Positions 35,052-47,095 are shown, numbered from the stretch's first letter. The stretch: DNA of 64,000 bases from Papilionanthe hookeriana x Papilionanthe teres (GCA_022702705.1 CM040421.1:5061090-5125089), one strand, 5' to 3'. Made by a program: numbers and translations. The notes: generated from the sequence alone by a model not told the origin.

Positions 35052-35060
35052 TATAGAGAG

Positions 35061-36180
35061 CCAAAATATTTGAATATCTAACTGAATTGATCCCCAAATT
35101 TTATACATACATGAACCTTTCATTTTATTTAACTGACACCAAAATACTAAGCAATAAATATGTATTTTACATGCAATTAGATGGCTACAAGTTAGCTAAA
35201 TCTATTTTTCAACCTGTTCTTGCAAAGGTTTGCACTATATCGTTGCTTTTATTAGTTAAATATTGACCATTTTGGTGCATCTATGAACAAATTTGATTTG
35301 TCATTTTTTAAGATACATGCTAAAAAACAAGAGCTAAGCTTTAAAATTAAAAAATGTAAAAGGGAGACACTAGTTAAAATAGATAATCAAAACTTTGCTA
35401 ATAACATGTAACTTGTCACGTAATTAGTAAATTTTTATCATAGGGCATGAATCTCTAGACATCACACGAATTCTAAGGTATTTTCTGAGTAAGAAATATT
35501 GAAACTCAAATTAAAAATCGTTGTGGACTTCAATTTTTACAAGCATACAGTCAATCTGACTCGCTCGATAAAACATACCGACTGATACCAAAATTGATCA
35601 AATACGAGTCAGATCTAGCCCTGATCAAAATGTTATTTCACTTTTGAAAATTTTGGTGGCTAATTGGAAAGTTGTGTAGATTCTATGTCCGAGGAGCTTA
35701 TAATTGAATTGTGCGCCTCAATAAGAAGAATCCAATGGAGTGCTATAGATTCATGCATCATTAATGCACTAAAATATCCACAAAAAGTGTTTTGATTGTA
35801 AGAATCTCTCTGTGTCGTCCAATGTAGTGGTATAGATTCTTCCCTTATTTATAGCGGAGGCTACTCCTAGCATCTATAAATAAAAGCCCTACTCCTTTCA
35901 TGAGGGGGGAACTAGTCTTGGAACTAGTATAAGACTAAAACCAGAAGTCAGATCAAGAGAAGGAGCCTATTTCAGTGTTGTTATGGATTGAAGACCCAAT
36001 AATCCCTTCTTTAGTAGTTATCTAACACTATTGGCCATTACCTCCCAACCATCGTTGAACACCATCAACCACACTCTGCCAATCTCCAACAAAGCGCAAA
36101 GTGAAGCACTTTGCGAAGTAATGAAATAAGTTGTAGAGTAACAAAGCATTCTTCGGGGTAGCGTGGTGATTTGAATATAG
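35061..36180. other. No recognisable feature
   Basis: AT-rich non-coding sequence. The 36018-36239 reverse frame overlaps the minisatellite that follows and looks fortuitous. Confidence 0.4.
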
Positions 36181-36397
36181 TATAATGATGCACATCTAAG
36201 ATGATGTAACAATGCATCTAAAATAGAGTGTAAAGACAAACCTTGAAGACATTGTTACCACACACCCTAAATGCAATGTAATGATGCGCCAAGAAGACGA
36301 TGTAACAATACAACCCAAATATAACGTTAACAACTCACCCTCAATATAGTGTAACGACACACCCTTATTATAGTGTAACAACGCACCCTAAATTTAG
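36181..36397. repeat. 24-bp minisatellite, about 9 units
   Basis: Units of the form TGTAACRACRCACCCTAAATATAG, 23-26 bp each, back to back. Because 24 is a multiple of three, the minus strand stays open and reads as an 8-residue peptide repeat (LTLYLGCI-like). Confidence 0.85.
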
Positions 36398-36419
36398 TAT
36401 AGGACTAGTTATCATTATA

Positions 36420-37560
36420 ACTATCCAATATGCCCTTGGTGGCCAACCAACACTCACCCATCGATATGGCCATTGAGGCCAATGAACGTTATTGCAACTC
36501 ACCAGTACATCTTATGTGACCAACTATGACTTAAATGATTCACAGCTCACACAACTCCTAACTTCGGCCTCCATAGCCTATGAACATTATTGTAGCTCCC
36601 AAATTCAGTCTCTGTTGCTTAAGAACATTATTGCAGCTCACCACCACTACCCATGCAACCATATACATCCTACAGGGATCACAACTCACGTAGCTCCCAA
36701 CTCTGACCTCTATGTCCTTTAAACATTATTGCAACTACTAATCTATGGCCTACAGACATTATTATAGCTCTCAAATTCGACCTCTATGGCCTACGAACAT
36801 TAATGCAATTTATCATATTAATGTGACTAACTATGATCTATGTAGCTCACAACTTCTATAGCTCCTAACTCTAACATCTATGATCTACAAACATTATTAT
36901 AACTCTCAAGTTTGATCTTTATGACCTATGAACGTTATTATAGTTTACCACTACGGCCTATGTGACCAATTACAACGTATGTGGCTCATAGACCACTTAT
37001 CTCCTACTTCTGTCCTATAAAGCCTAAGGAGGTTATTAAAATTCCCAACTCAAGCTTTTGTGGCTTATGAATATTATTGCAACTCACCACTAAGACCCTT
37101 GTGAACGACTATGATCTATTTCATTCATAGCTCATAAAGCTCCCAACTCTGACTTATGTGGCCTATAAATGTTAGTAAAACTCCATACTACAATCTACAT
37201 GTCCGATTGTTATAATTACAGCCCTCCACTATGACTTCTGTGGTTAATCGACACTATCACAACTCACTGCTACGACCTATGTGACTAACTACAGCCTGCA
37301 TGATTCACAGCATATGCAACCTCCAACTATGTCCAGCGTAGCTCACTACTACTGCAACTTTTAATTGCAGCCTTGGTGTTCAACTAACACTATTACAACT
37401 TTTCACTATGGATTTTATGGCCAACCGATGCTCGTAAAGCTACCAACCACGACCTATATGGCTAACTACTACTATGACTTTCAATTAAGGCCTTTATGGT
37501 AAGTTAAGGCTATTACAGCCACTAATAACTTCATTTTGTAGCTCATATACGAGTATTAAA
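36420..37560. repeat. Degenerate tandem repeat, ~135-bp period
   Basis: The motif GAACATTATTGCAGCTCACC and variants recurs at about 36483, 36582, 36621, 36720, 36753, 36795, 36886, 36928, 37027 and 37066. Spacings alternate at about 99 and 39 bases, giving a higher-order unit of about 135 bp. Other shared words are TGACCAACTATGA and AGCTCCCAACTCTGA. Confidence 0.75.
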
Positions 37561-38690
37561 GCCCAACTACTGTTGTACTTTTGTAATTCTATTTTTTCTA
37601 ATTCAAGAGAAGACTGGACGTATATACTCACAATTATATAATGAATTACTTGGAAGAAGAGAGGAAAATTTATTATTTTCTTACGTAATTTGAAATTGAA
37701 TTACTATAGTGGGTTAAATTAAGTGAAGTAAAATTAAAGATTTGTTAGATGGAGAGAGACGACGAAATAAATCACATCTTAGTGGGATTTAGTATATCTG
37801 GATCCACTTGGTGAAACAAACGGATCATGAGAAAAAAATACGGAATGCAAGAAAACTTGATTTAACTAAGCATTGGATTTAATTTTCATTTATTTAGTGT
37901 TTGGCGGGATTTAAGTTAAATTTATAACTAAATCCTATTAATAGTATGCTACCAAACGCTACCTCAAAATGAATGAAAGATTTATAAATAGGATTGTTTC
38001 GGGTGCTATGCATGTAAATGCCCTTCAAACATAATAGATGTCTGCTAAGTATGCAAATTTAACATTAAAAATTGAGTGTTATATTTGAAAAAGACTTGTA
38101 GACGAGCCCTATGCATTTAGTAGTCAGATACATCATATAAAACATTGAAAACCAAATCAAAATTTAAATATCTCCAAAACACAAAAATTCAAAATACGAA
38201 GAAACTAACAATTCAAATTAAGTGAAAACTTAGAGAAAAATTGGAATTGAGATTGCCGTTGATTTGACTATAAGAACTTGAGAAATCATTGACTCTAGTG
38301 GAAATGTGATCGAAGGAGGTTTGTTGACGTTCTAGAGATCAAGCGCTCGCGGAAGGAGAAATGAGAAATTTTGTCGTTGAGTCAACTTAAAGACGCTTTT
38401 ATGATGGCTTCCAATAGTTATTGTGTCGATTTTTAATAACCGAATAATCGGTAAATATAGTGGTTGGCCAATATCAAATAACAATCAGTTATTAAGCTAC
38501 TAGGACTGACGTGATAACTACCAACAACTTGAATCCATTTTTTTGTAATTTGCTATTATCCAAAGATTTAAATTGTTGTTTACTAATTAGAGACCGTCGT
38601 AAATCTAAAATTAATTTGCAGGAAATTTGTACGTTAAATAAGTAGTCGATAAATCATCAGAAATTAATTTAAAATTTCATATGCTTAATA
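37561..38690. other. No recognisable feature
   Basis: Non-coding AT-rich DNA without a supportable gene or bounded repeat. Confidence 0.4.
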
Positions 38691-38699
38691 AATCCTCTT

Positions 38700-39320
38700 T
38701 TTTCTGCTAGTTTTAACAATGTTTTTTTGTAGTGATACTAACATCAAAGCTTGATGTTGACGCCAATGCAGATGAATGACATTGACAACAATACTAATGC
38801 TTGTTATTGCCAATGAAGTGGATGTACAACACATGTCAATGGCTGCAAATGCCAATAACAACAAAATGTTTATTGCCAACAAAGTGGAGGTCTAAAGTAT
38901 CCAACATTTTCAATTCAATTTAATGCAAAAAGACCGACAACCACTATCAAAATTAATGGTTATGCTTGTTAATGCAAACAAGATCATTGCTGTCAAAAAA
39001 GTTCCAACCCTAGCATTGACTCGAACTATAATTTCTAACAACAACATTAACGTAAATTCCTATTTTCATCATCATCGACATCTACGTATGCCAATATGGT
39101 CAATGTTGATGCAGATTGATGCCAATATGATCATCACCTGCTATCATATTTGATGTCAATATTTTTTGATACCATTAAAATCATTGTCAAATGTCACCAA
39201 CATCAATACCCATTATCTTTATTAACAACGACTTTCATTGTCACCTTAAATATTGACACCAACCATCTTAAGTAATTTAATGTTTGTCATTAACACAAAT
39301 ATTGCCACATAATGTCGACA
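38700..39320. repeat. Cryptically repetitive region
   Basis: Many scattered variants of ATTGCCAA(C/T)A and GATGTTGATGCCAAT suggest a much-decayed short tandem repeat. Period not determined. Short frames here are not genes. Confidence 0.35.
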
Positions 39321-39984
39321 CAAATATATATAAATACAGTCTCTACCAAAATTTGATTCTCTCCTTGATCACTAATCTCTTCTCTCATAAACACAAAATG
39401 GCAAGGAGACTATCCATAATGACTTGCTAATATCTCTAACACATGAAGACTCCTTCCATAATCATTTCTTCACAATTTATTTCTAACATATTATTTCAAT
39501 GCAATCTCTAAGTTGTATGGAGGGCATTCTTAGTGACCTAAGATTCATACTAGTGAAAAAATATCATTTGAGTGCCATGTTGTATTTTCTCTGTTTTATA
39601 AGATTTTCAAGTTAAAAAAAGCATGTCTCTCATAAATTTCCCTCAGTGTTGAATTTTCAGTCTTCATAACAATAAATTTTCTTTCTACTATCGCGAGCTG
39701 AGGAACATAATTTACACACTGTATCTTATGTTCTGCAGATGCTGATGCTGTGTTTAATAATTCAATTGGCCTTCTCTTTTCTCTCTCTTTCTCGAGTAGA
39801 GCCGCGGATTGACTATAAATGCAAGCAAACTCCTCCCCCTCCTCTCTGTCCATCTCTATCAATCTCTCTTTCTGAAATTGGAGCTCTGCTGTTCCAAAGA
39901 ACGAGGTTGGACTGGTAGTAGAAACACATATTGGAGAAAACTTGGTTTTTCTTTTATAACACCCGAGTGCTTTAAATGAAGAGC
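39321..39984. promoter_or_regulatory. Distal upstream region of the bHLH gene
   Basis: Contains a long CT-rich tract on the plus strand (39765-39880), typical of plant promoter pyrimidine patches. A 132-codon reverse frame (39994-39596) is open but has no family signature; it ends within the TRIM, so I treat it as fortuitous. Confidence 0.3.
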
Positions 39985-39988
39985 TATG

Positions 39989-40093
39989 TGTCACGCTCCC
40001 AAAAGAGCTCTTCAGGAGGTGGGCAGCCCAGGATCTTTATGTACTGCTTTTCGGCCCTACACCTAGCCGATGTGGGACTAAATGTCCGTGACA
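39989..40093 (-). repeat. TRIM 3' LTR
   Basis: 105 bp, near-identical to 40206-40310, with intact TG..CA ends. Confidence 0.88.
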
Positions 40094-40205
40094 TTCTCCT
40101 CCACCCGATCACGTGACGCCCTCGTCACGGATCGGCTCCACCGAGGGCCCTACACCGTGGAGAATCCCCACAACCGGCAGGCGATCACTCGCTCCGATAC
40201 CACTG

Positions 40206-40310
40206 CGTCGCGCTCCCAAAAGAGCTCTTCAGGAGGTGGGCAGCCCAGGATCTTTATGTACTGCTTTTCGGCCCTACACCTAGCCGATGTGGGACTAAAT
40301 GTCCGTGACA
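40206..40310 (-). repeat. TRIM 5' LTR
   Basis: 105 bp. Its outer end keeps ..CGTGACA; its inner end has CG in place of TG. Confidence 0.88.
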
Positions 40311-40314
40311 TATG

Positions 40315-40757
40315 GCTTTTGATGGAGTACAGAGAGATGAAAGGAATCTAAAGATGCTATAACTTTTCTTTTCTCTGCTTTCCCTTTTAAGTTCTGCAGC
40401 TGTGTGCTCCAAGCCTTGGACCTCTGACCGAATAAAGCAGCAGGTTATTACCTGACAATGGTTTAGCTCTGTCCCTAAGATCTCTGAAACCAATGCATGG
40501 CTCCTTTTCGAGCTCTGTTTGCATCAAGCTGGGGTTTTGTTCCACTGCAATGGTAAGCAATAAGAGTTTATGATAAACAAGCTTTTCAAATCATGTTTAA
40601 ATGTTGATATTTGGATAGAAACTTTATGATATGTACAAAGTTTGCTTCTTTTTGATAAGAAATGACACTTCAACTTGTTTAAGATCTCACAATGAACTCA
40701 AGAGCTCAACACTTTGCTGAACATTGATCTCCTTTTTGATTTCGGCGAAGAAGAACG
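40315..40757 (+). promoter_or_regulatory. Proximal promoter / 5' UTR of bHLH gene
   Basis: This stretch probably holds the leader. A canonical donor GTAAGC follows CACTGCAATG at about 40552, and a run of T-rich sequence ends near GCGAAG just before the ATG, so a 5'-UTR intron is plausible. No clear TATA box was identified. Limits are inferred only. Confidence 0.35.
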
Positions 40758-43700
40758 ATGAATTTTGGTAAGAAGCAGAAGTTGGGAGTAGATAACAGGA
40801 GTGTAGAATCTTTGAACTGTCACACTTCATGCTTAGCTAATGAAGATTGGCATCAGATTAGTTCATCTCTATGCAACTGGAACCAGCCATCTGATGCATA
40901 TAGTTTAAGTTTTTTAGAGGCGACAAATGCTTCTTCTTCCACCATTGAAAAACCTGCTCCTTTGAACTGGGGTCCTTCAGATTCAGCAGAAAAGAGTGAA
41001 ATTTTGATGACCACGGGATCGGCAATGCTTCCACTTAGTCTCTCTCACTTCTCTTCTGATGCGAGATTCATTGAGAGAGCTGCAAAGTTATCTTGCTTCG
41101 TCTCCGACGTATCAAATGCTACTGCTGAAGATGCTCAAATTCTGATGAATGGTGCAGGAAAGATTGAAGATTTGAAAGATAAATCTAAGCTGAATGATTA
41201 CAGCTCCAATAGTGGGCGTTCAATGAAGGATCAATCAGAACTAGAATCACCTGAATCAAAGAAAAGGAAGAGGAGCAATCAGGTATAAATTACTGCTCTG
41301 ACTTTTGTTTCTGTCGCAATCTTATGCCCCACTTAGTTGTTTGCAGTTATAAATATGTTAAGAATGGTGAAGGTTGAATATAGGTATAAACCAGCGCAGA
41401 CTTCAATCCTTAGAATGAAAGAAAAAAAAATCAATATTCTTTAGGAACATAAGTTATATCCACAAGCAACCAAATGAGCCTTGTTTAATTCATTGTTCAT
41501 AAGCAAGTTTGTCGTTATCTACTGACAGGAAATGGGGTTAAATAAAACACAAGATACTGCTCAATTTCCATCTGATGCTGCTAATGATGTTGCTGATAGT
41601 AAACAGAAACCTGAGAGGAACAGCTCAACAATGGCGACTGTGAAGCCTTCAGGAAAGAATTCAAAAGTGACAGGAGAAGCTCACAAGGAAGAATATATCC
41701 ATGTGAGAGCTCGTAGAGGGCAAGCTACTAATAGCCACAGCCTTGCTGAAAGAGTAAGGCTGATTTTCATATGAAGGGCTGCATTTCTATCAATGGTGCA
41801 AAAGAGCAGGATCTCATTCGGCTCGATTCATTAACATTGAATTAAGTACAAACAAGCTCAAATTCATTAACAAGAAAAAATATCTTATCTATATTCATCT
41901 CATTTATTATAGTATTTGATGAACTAGAACCAAAGTCAAGTTGCTAACAATCAATACATCAATAATATTTTGACAAAGACTCCAATTACATGAGAAAAGT
42001 TTATTTTCATATTGTTTTGTCTCTTAAGAATCAGTGATTTTGAAAAATGTGCTGTCAAAGTTTTTACATTATATTTGAGGATTATTACTAGTAAAATAAA
42101 CCAAGAAAAATGAACTTCATACATTCATATATGCAACTAAATAATTATATAAGTTGATCTCTAATAAGGTGCATTTTGTTCGTGCTAAGTTCTCATTTGT
42201 GTTCAAATTTGGTCTGTTTAATTTAACAAACCAACTGAACACGAGCAATTACCGATATGAAAACGAGTTGTTTGCAAACATGAAGCTTTGTTTACTCTGC
42301 TACTTCCATTATATGTCCAAAGAAACAAAAAGTTTTAGTGTTACTGAGTAGATAGCTCTTTGGAGCAGGTACGAAGAGAGAAGATTAGTGAAAGAATGAA
42401 GTTTCTTCAAGATCTTGTTCCAGGTTGCAGCAAAGTAGGCACTACTTCTAATGCTACAATTCTTCTGTTTGCTTCCTAATATCTGTTTAGCTGCATCTTC
42501 TTAAATATCTATAGACGTTTTCTTCTTTTAAGATCACAGGAAAGGCTGTTATGCTTGATGAGATAATCAACTATGTACAATCTCTGCAACGACAAGTCGA
42601 GGTAATATAATCTCATAAAACTATATAATTTTAAGTTTCCTTGTAAAGTTGAACGTGACCACATAGTTTTCTTCTACCAGTTTTTGTCGATGAAGCTTGC
42701 AGTTGTAAATCCAAGGTTGGACTTCAACACAGAAGTCTCTAAAGATGTAAGATATAAATTGCACTGATCAGAAGTTAAGGCAACAAAAAAAAGAAAAAAA
42801 AAAACAATCCAAATCAATTTGATCAGTGTTATTCTTTCATAATTGCAGTTGTTTCAAACCAGCGGTGCTTCTTTATCTGGCATTGGATTTTCACATGATT
42901 CGATTAGTCATCAGTTAAATTCAATTCATCAAGATTTGATTGAAGTTGGGATGGCTGGAGTTATGAATCCAACTGATTTATTTAGAACAGAACTAAAGGA
43001 TCAATTGCCTTCAATCAGTGGTTACAAAGAAGCTGCACAGCAGGTACAGCTAATCTTAATATATATATATATATATATATATATAGATATATATATATAT
43101 ATATATATATCAAGAAAAAAATGATTTTGATGCAAGGATGTAAATGGACCGAGTACTTAGAACTCAATTTTGTTTGGATAGCTTTCATGGGGCTTGTGTC
43201 AAGTTTTAACATGAGCCTAAACTTAAAAAATCATGCTCTATTAAACAATCTTAATATAAAAAATTAGTAAACAAATGCAATAATTGGTCTCCCTGCATTC
43301 AAAGCTGGACAAAGAATCTTTAGTGGGGATCAAACTCTACAAACCACACTGAGCTAATAACTTTTGAATTCATTTTCACTTTAGGAGTAGAATAACCATT
43401 TCAGTGAAAGGGCATTCATTGATGTGAAAAGCTTTTATTCGATGTGAAGTTTGAGTGGCAGCCATCTTTGCTAAGAGGCAGGGTGTTGGCCATCTTTCTA
43501 GAGCATCTCCCATTACAGAAGATAGGATTTTGTATTGATGTAAAAGGAGGTAGGTTTGTGTATTTTTCAAAAATAAAGCTGAAAGAGACAAGGAATTCTA
43601 ATGAACTATCAATGATATTTCCTTTTTTCTGCATAAAAATGAACTCTTACCAAACAAGTAAAGTTTTTTATTTTTGAATGTGAAATAACTTATAGACTAT

Positions 43701-43993
43701 TTGACTGCAACAAGCAAAAAGTAAGGGACCTTTTGGATATTTTCTTAACAATTTGCTTTAGAAGAGCTGTTTTTTGAAAAACATAATAGCAATCATGGCT
43801 CATATAACAACTTTTATAAGTTCTGACAACAAAATAAAAAAATATAAGCCATACGCAACAAAGTAAAATATTAACATAAAATACTAATTTTGCCTTGCTA
43901 CTATATCTATAGATGCCTAATGCATGGGATGATGATCTCCAAAAAATTGTTCATATGACATATGGCAACAATCCTTCAAAACCCAAGATTTGA
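40758..43993 (+). CDS. bHLH transcription factor, bHLH74/CIB-like, seven coding exons
   Basis: Exons: 40758-41282, 41529-41753, 42369-42434, 42533-42601, 42681-42746, 42849-43043, 43913-43993. All introns are GT..AG and in phase 0, giving 408 residues. The Ser-rich N-terminus (1-230) has no known domain apart from a KKRKR nuclear-localisation-like stretch at the end of exon 1. The basic region starts at about residue 231 (YIHVRARRGQATNSHSLAER). It has the His, Glu and Arg (SHSLAERVRRE) that contact G-box DNA, so CACGTG binding is expected. The helix-loop-helix (MKFLQDLVPGCSK, then ITGKAVMLDEIINYVQSLQ) runs to about 295 over exons 3 and 4. The C-terminus ends with DDDLQKIVHM, a conserved tail of this subfamily. 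This exon pattern is typical of plant subfamily XII bHLH genes (CIB, BEE, bHLH74 group), nuclear regulators of growth and flowering. I infer the family; the exact orthologue is not proven. A possible poly(A) signal AATAAA is at 44496. Intron 6 holds a (TA)n run. Confidence 0.93.
43059..43110. repeat. (TA)n microsatellite in last bHLH intron
   Basis: Alternating TA interrupted once by TAGATA, just after the exon 6 donor site. Confidence 0.95.
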
Positions 43994-45092
43994 ACGGCAC
44001 GCCTCACAACGGTTTCCGCTTGTAAACAAAACCAAGGGATTTCTTGTGCTGTGCTATCATCAATATTGGTCTCTCTCATGGCCTTGTCTGTCAAAGCCAA
44101 ATTTTATTGAATTTTTGAAATGTTAATGTAGGAGAATAAGTCTCCCTTGGCATAAAATATTAAATTCAGAGCTAGTTCTGTTAGTTTGCTTCTAGTTTAG
44201 TAGATTTGTGGCAGCTTAGCTATATGAAACAGCTCAATTGTTCACTTATTGGGAGATTATGACATAAGAATTTTATGATGTATATCTGATATCTATCAGC
44301 GATGTATCATTACAATTGGAGGAAATGAATGATGTATGATTGCCATGCCATGCTCTTACAGAAAGTTTTATCTTTCAATTTTTTCCTCCAACGTTTCATA
44401 ATATCATTCAATTCACTCTCATGGTCTTGCTGATCAATCCAATGACACTGAAAAGGTGAAGAAAACAACTTTGGCAGCTCATAAATTTACACAGTAATAA
44501 ATGTGAACGTAAATAACATAAAAATATAAATTGTATAAAGGACTTATGGGTCCATGGTGATGACCCATTGAAATATAATTGCTGCTAAATGTTATGAGAT
44601 GTTTTATCTATATGAAAAGTAATAAGAAAATGATCTGTAAGCAGGTGGAAAGGACCATCATTAACTGCTGCAAGGGGTCCAAAGTCTTGCTGTCATTCAT
44701 TGCACAGTCTAGTCTTTTTAATTAACATTATTATTATTTTTATTTACTGCATGTCTACTTGTTTCTGTGATTTAACTATGATGAAAATCCTTAAAATATA
44801 GGCAATAGATGGTTTTTGAATTTAAATATTTATATAAAAAACTTTGATGAGATCTATAAAGCTTGTTTATGTTCAGTTAAAATTCAACGAGAAGACAGTT
44901 TTAAATCATGTAAGCCAAGGAATGGGACAGATTTAGGAGCTAATAACAGCTGTGAATTGTTTTTAGTTTCTCTGGTTTTTTGTCGTGTGCTGACAAATTC
45001 ATTTTTATTTTATTTTAAAAAGACTTTGATACAAAGTTGGAGTGTGACATGAACGGTATCAACTAAACCAAACAATTTACACAGACACACTC

Positions 45093-45096
<4 letters not shown>
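43994..45096 (+). other. 3' flank of bHLH gene
   Basis: Non-coding. The possible poly(A) signal at 44496-44501 would give a 3' UTR of about 0.5 kb. A frame at 44816-45052 has no recognisable motif. Confidence 0.35.

Positions 45097-45168
<72 letters not shown>
45097..45168. repeat. (TA)n microsatellite
   Basis: An uninterrupted TA run directly at the 3' end of the minus-strand transcript-like segment 45165-45690, where a retrotransposed copy would carry its tail. Confidence 0.95.
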
Positions 45169-45169
<1 letters not shown>

Positions 45170-45690
45170 GCTCTAGGGCCTGATTTATTGAAATAAAGCG
45201 GTTGCAGAAAGATTTGAGGATAGGGCTCAAAGATGAAGCCTTACCACTACAATACAAAACAAACAAAGATACAAAAGACATGAAGGAAGAAATGTAAATA
45301 ACAATGTCTAAGAACGGTATCGCCAAGGCAGTACTCTCGTTCTGGTTCTTGGCGTTCCAGAAAGTAATCTCTTAAGTGCTACTCCATTACCAGGAGTAAC
45401 CGATGTATCATCAATTAAGTCTCCAAGTATACCCCCAGGCTTCTTCTGTCGAGAAGTGTAAACTTGCCAATTTTCTTCCTTTTCTTCTTCTGGTTCTTCT
45501 TCTTTTGAGGACTGATCCTTCTGAATTATGGAAGGAAAGATAGGTGTAACAATGGGTATAACTTGGGGGTTTCTTCTCTTTCGACTGAATTTTTGAATAT
45601 ACCGGTTGGACTCCACAGTTTTAGTAGCCACAGGAACATCACGAGAAACAAGAGGAGCCTCCTTTTCCTCCTCCGATGTTCTAGCCACAA
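45165..45690 (-). pseudogene. Unclassified transcript-like fragment with 3' end
   Basis: The minus strand has an open frame of about 127 codons (45690-45308) that enters from the (TA)n run. It is acidic and basic in patches (EEEPEEEKEENWQVYTSR, then TPRTRTRVLPWRYRS at its end). It is followed by a 140-bp T-rich 3' UTR with AATAAA (near 45190) and then the (TA)n run. This looks like the 3' end of a retroposed RNA, perhaps a LINE or a processed gene copy. I do not recognise the protein. Confidence 0.4.
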
Positions 45691-45702
45691 GAGTAGTCTC
45701 AA

Positions 45703-45703
45703 A

Positions 45704-45766
<63 letters not shown>

Positions 45767-45890
45767 GCACACACACACACACACACAGACACACACACAC
45801 ACACACAGATACATACAGATATACATATACATACATATATATATATTTGTATGTATATGTATATATGTATGTCTGTATGTGTGTGTGTGT
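45703..45890. repeat. Compound (TA)n/(CA)n/(ATAC)n microsatellite
   Basis: A TA run (to about 45758), a CA run with CAGA interruptions, then mixed TACA/TATG repeats and a TG run. It sits at the 3' end of the LINE at 45890-49160. Frames across it are artefacts. Confidence 0.95.
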
Positions 45891-46051
45891 GTTAAGAGGC
45901 AAGCATTATATTAAGATAGAAATAGTTAAGTACAATTACATAGCTTGAAGATAAGGAAGCAACAAACTGTCTCCATGTAACAAAAAGGATAAGGGGGAAG
46001 GGGGGTATAATCAATTACAATAGACTCAGTATTTTTCCCCAAGGAGGCTAA

Positions 46052-46561
46052 TCAATGAGCAGGCTCATTACCTTCCCTTGGAGTATGTAAAAGGGAAATC
46101 ATGGAGGACTGGGTGTAAGGAGCCAATCTACTTTTCCATTTGCTGATGTGCCAAGGAGGAGGTTCAATGTTTTCTAATATCTTGATACAAGTGAGAGAGT
46201 CAGATTCCACCAAAAGTTTACCAACTCTGCACCTATGAGCAATAGAGATAGCCCAAAATATTACAATCATTTCAGTTTCCAAAGCATCTAAAGCCACAGT
46301 AGGAGAAGAGAAGAAGAGTATGCATTTCCCTTGGGAGTTCCTAAAGATTCTACTAAAGAGAGTTGCATCCTTACTAAAACTACCATCTGTGTTAACATTC
46401 ACCCAAGAGATAGAAGAAGGGGTCCACATAATAAGTGAGGGGCCAACACTTTGCTGAAAGGTGAAGTCAGGCCTCCAATTTGTACAAAGATTAAGGAACT
46501 TATGATGCTGGACTAGCTTTTTGATGTAGGAAAGGCAGTTTACTACAACAGAATGTACCAT
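46052..46561 (-). pseudogene. LINE RNase H domain
   Basis: Shows WVNVNTDGSF (first catalytic Asp), ALETEMIVIFWAI (Glu), LLVESDSLTCIKIL (second Asp) and the end motif PREGNEPAH. Such RNase H domains occur at the C-terminus of plant L1-type LINEs. Confidence 0.88.
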
Positions 46562-46681
46562 TGGGTGTTTATTCTCATACTTTGTTTAATTTTTTATCAT
46601 CCATATGAACCAAGCTACCATATAGGGATTCACCAGAAGATTAGCTTTATTCTAGTCCAACCAACAATCTGAGAAGGAAGA

Positions 46682-46915
46682 CTAGCTCAAGTTGAGGGTA
46701 TCAATATTGAGTTTGTCCAGAAGGCTCACCCAAACACCCTGGGAGAAGACACATGCAAAGAACAAATGCTCCAAAGATTCCTCAGCAACATGACAAAGAT
46801 AACAGCAAGAGGGACCTCTCAAAACTTTGAGTTTCAGGATATCATCAATAGAGAGTAACAACTCCCAGAGCCTCCAACAGAAAGAAGACATAGAGGGGGT
46901 CAACAACTTCCCCAA
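46682..46915 (-). pseudogene. LINE zf-RVT domain
   Basis: Shows FCWRLWELLLSIDDILKLK, then CCYLCHVAEESLEHLFFAC with the Cys/His pattern of the zf-RVT family, and GVWVSLL. Confidence 0.85.
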
Positions 46916-47095
46916 AATGGCTTTACCCCATTCAATTTGATCCCAGTGAAAGAATTTCTCATAAATGAAAGAAGAGAGTTTCTGAGAATGATCTTATCTT
47001 GTAATGATTTTATCTTTCTGTCCTGGACAAAAATGAGTTTTCTGAACCAGATGGACTTGTTCATTGGTGAGAATTGTGTTCATAAGTCTGTTGTC

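Larger units (their letters stand above)
39989..40310 (-). mobile_element. TRIM element (322 bp)
   Basis: Terminal-repeat retrotransposon in miniature with two 105-bp direct repeats (39989-40093, 40206-40310). The left one runs TGTCACG...CGTGACA; the right one begins CGTCGCG. Its 112-bp interior carries, on the minus strand, a PBS TGGTATCGGAGC (40191-40202; family consensus for initiator tRNA-Met is TGGTATCAGAGC) and a purine tract GGGTGGAGGAGAA (40094-40106) next to the 3' repeat. Flanked by a 4-bp duplication TATG (39985-39988, 40311-40314). No coding capacity, so it needs proteins in trans. It lies about 450 bp upstream of the bHLH start codon. Confidence 0.88.

Noticed and set aside
39596..39994. 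132-codon reverse frame upstream of the bHLH gene
   Set aside because: No recognisable domain. It runs over a CT-rich promoter-like tract and starts within the TRIM boundary, so chance is more likely.
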